Below are positions 62,068 through 64,000 of a DNA stretch of 64,000 nucleotides, in pieces. Where the stretch lies: the NCBI GenBank assembly GCA_039105265.1, contig JAPFFF010000033.1, positions 248,001 through 312,000 of the forward strand. The letters run 5' to 3'. The notes beneath the pieces were generated by a model. It did no database searches, was not told the DNA's origin, and saw only the letters and a program-made list of their open reading frames with translations. The position numbers and the translations under genes were made by a program. The stretch comes from Tritrichomonas musculus. Lineage: Eukaryota > Parabasalia > Tritrichomonadida > Tritrichomonadidae. How positions within the stretch are numbered: position 1 is the first letter of the stretch; each line of letters opens with the position of its first letter.

Positions 62068-64000
62068 TAATATATTATTTTTGTCTTCGCTGGAATAATA
62101 TTAAACAAAGATGTTTATGTCATCTGTCATCTGTCCGCTCCATTTTTTAGGAAACGATTTATCCGGGAACATCTAGGAACAAGGAACATTATTACATCTT
62201 TCTTGTTGTAGTTAATTGGTCTCTCATTATCTAAGAACAAGAAACAGAATGATCATTAAGGTGAAGAGCACGATGGTTAAATCTAACCCTATTTTTCTAA
62301 CCTATTTTGTTTGATTTGATGATTGATGAACAAATGATAGTATTGAATAGAATTACTGATTGATTGAACCTAATTATTGTTATTATTGATTGATTGAACG
62401 AATTGTAATTGATTATTGATTGATTGAACGAATTGTAATTGATTATTGATTGATTGAACGAATTGAGTGCTGTTTGAATACTGGATTGATTGCTGTTTGT
62501 TGAATTGAAAAATGCAGTCAAGGTAGTTGTTAAATGTAATTGACCTGTCATCTGTCATCTGTCCACCTCATTTTTCATGAACTGATTTATCCGGTGACAT
62601 CTGATGACACAGTGACATTAGCGAAACCAAAAAATATTTTCATTTATTTTACTTATATCTGTCCACTTCATTTTTAGGAACTGATTACTAATAAGGTGAA
62701 GAGCACGAGGGTTAGATCTAACCCTATTTTTCTAACCCTTGTATTTGACCTGTCATCTTTATCTTACTTGTTCTATTCAGTGACATGAAGCGGTATTTGT
62801 TAAATGCATTTTACATGAATTGGCCTTAGTATTTGACCTATATTTGAATCTGTCCATTACATTATCTAAGAAGCATTATTGATTGATAACGTGAATTAAC
62901 CTTAGTACTTGAACGAATCTAATTATTAAATGAATTAAATGAATTGAATGAATGAAAGGAATTGAATGAATGATAATATTGAATGAATTGGCCTCTTATT
63001 TGAAAAATATAGTCATGGGTGAAGAGGTGAATTCTCACCCGATTTTCGTCACCCGTATTTGACATGAATTAACCTTGTTGTGATATTATTATAAGTGTTA
63101 TTGAACGAATAGAATCGAATTGAATGAATTGAATGAAACGGCCTTGTTGTGATATTATTATAAGTGTTATTTCTCATCAATGCATTTGACCTCTTATTTG
63201 AATGAATGAATAATGTCGAATAGATTGAACGAATTGAATGAATGATGTTGAATGAATTAAATGAATCTGTTCACTCCATTTTCATGTTGTGGTTGTTGAT
63301 CGAAAGCAGAGGCGACAATTCACCTTAGTATTTAGAAATGGAATTGAATAAATTGAATGAACGAATTGAGCGAGCGAGTAAACAAATTGAATGAAACGAG
63401 TGAACAAATTGAATGATAGTATTGAATGAATCTAATTGAATAAATTGAGTGAACGAACCGAATGATAGTATTGAACGAATTGAATGATAGTATTGACTGG
63501 AATGACCTTGTTGTGAATTGAACAAACGAATGAAATGAATCTGTTCACTCCATTTTCTGTTTCATGTTGTGGTTGTTGAATGAAAACAGAAGTTAACAAT
63601 TCACCTCGTATTTGACCTTATTGTGAATGAATGAAATGAATCGAATTGACTGGAATGAATAAATGAATTGAACGAATTAAATGAATTGAATTAAACGAAC
63701 GAATGCATTTGAATGAATGAATAATGTCGAATATATTGAACGAATTAACTATACTATTAAACGAACTGAGTTGAATGAACAAATTAACTACACTATTAAA
63801 CGAATTGAATGGAATTGAATGAATGATGTTGAATGAATGGAATTGAACGAATTGATCGGAAGCAATAAGGTTAGAAAAATAGGGTTAGATCTAACCTGTT
63901 AACCTTTAATGCATTTTACATAAATTGAGTGCTGGTTTTGAACGAACGAATAGATTGAATGAATGGAATTGAACGAACGAATGCATTTGACCTCTTATTT

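Larger units (their letters stand above)
50877..64000. mobile_element. Polinton/Maverick-like virus element (right end not found; continues beyond the window or ends in the inverted duplication)
   Basis: From about 50877 rightward, gene content and texture change sharply: closely packed same-strand genes, a retroviral-type integrase directly followed by an A32-like packaging ATPase, small proteins, a helicase, and several kilobases of repeat DNA. Integrase plus packaging ATPase is the diagnostic pair of Polintons/Mavericks, which are abundant in trichomonad genomes. No family-B DNA polymerase, protease or clearly recognisable capsid gene is visible. The 405-residue protein is a structural candidate. 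The genes seen are open, so the copy looks young. Whether the helicase and the inverted duplication belong to the same element is inference from continuity. Confidence 0.7.
61371..64000. repeat. right arm of the large inverted duplication (runs to the window end)
   Basis: Inverted near-identical copy of 58485-61083, with one extra 30-base unit near 62400-62450 (an added ATTGATTGATTGAACGAATT-type period). The match continues up to base 64000, so the true arm length is unknown and the arm may continue beyond the window. Confidence 0.9.

Overview
The window looks like nuclear DNA of a parabasalid flagellate, most likely a Tritrichomonas-like trichomonad. Evidence: AT-rich spacers, long apparently intronless genes, and protein families expanded in trichomonads (BspA-like leucine-rich-repeat surface proteins, Pmp-like beta-helix surface proteins, BTB/coiled-coil/F5-8C proteins, ankyrin proteins, very long coiled-coil proteins, TKL-type kinases). 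TCA-type initiator-like words lie 10-25 bases upstream of several start codons, as expected for trichomonads. The genus is inferred from this gene content and not proven by a marker gene.

Host region, about 1-48,800. In order: a 5'-truncated Pmp-like surface gene (about 1632-2201, +); a 971-residue protein with a TKL-like kinase followed by a pseudokinase (4104-7019, -); an ankyrin pseudogene with one internal stop (8161-8838, -); a BTB/BACK unit and a coiled-coil/F5-8C unit overlapping by four bases (9119-10818, +); a 1727-residue coiled-coil protein (12655-17838, +); a 1.06-kb hAT-like non-autonomous transposon with a perfect 8-bp target duplication (18232-19286); a giant BspA-like LRR membrane protein (19921-26331, +); a degenerate Rho-like GTPase (26671-27270, -); two identical tRNA genes flanking a broken membrane-protein tail; a coiled-coil protein (28874-30865, -); a VPS13-family lipid-transfer protein (31657-40905, +); a ubiquitin-specific protease (41418-42425, +); tRNA-Gln and a tRNA-like gene; an MFS sugar-type transporter (43494-44897, -); a MULE-type non-autonomous element with a perfect 9-bp target duplication (45365-46489); tRNA-Lys; and a broken BspA-like gene (46735-47901).

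Transition, about 48,840-50,880. A 14-bp minisatellite, a highly uniform 36-copy 23-bp minisatellite, and the C-terminal remnant of a Mutator-like transposase (SWIM finger plus zinc knuckle, minus strand).

Virus-like island, about 50,877 to the window end. A Polinton/Maverick-like element begins near an imperfect palindrome. Tightly packed plus-strand genes follow: an unrecognised acidic 405-residue protein (structural candidate), a retroviral-type integrase, an A32-like packaging ATPase, and two small proteins. Next come a GC-rich structured block, an SF2 helicase, about 0.9 kb of CAACAACAGCATC-type repeat, and 2.4 kb of TTCATTCAATTCG-type repeat. The last part of the window is a large inverted duplication centred near 61,227 (arms of about 2.6 kb, 287-bp spacer) carrying two unrecognised genes. 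The visible genes are open, suggesting a young insertion. No DNA polymerase or second terminus is seen; they may lie beyond the window or be absent.

The host genes do not form a pathway or operon. Only the island shows coordinated layout: same strand, short gaps, and an ATCAAATG word at three starts.
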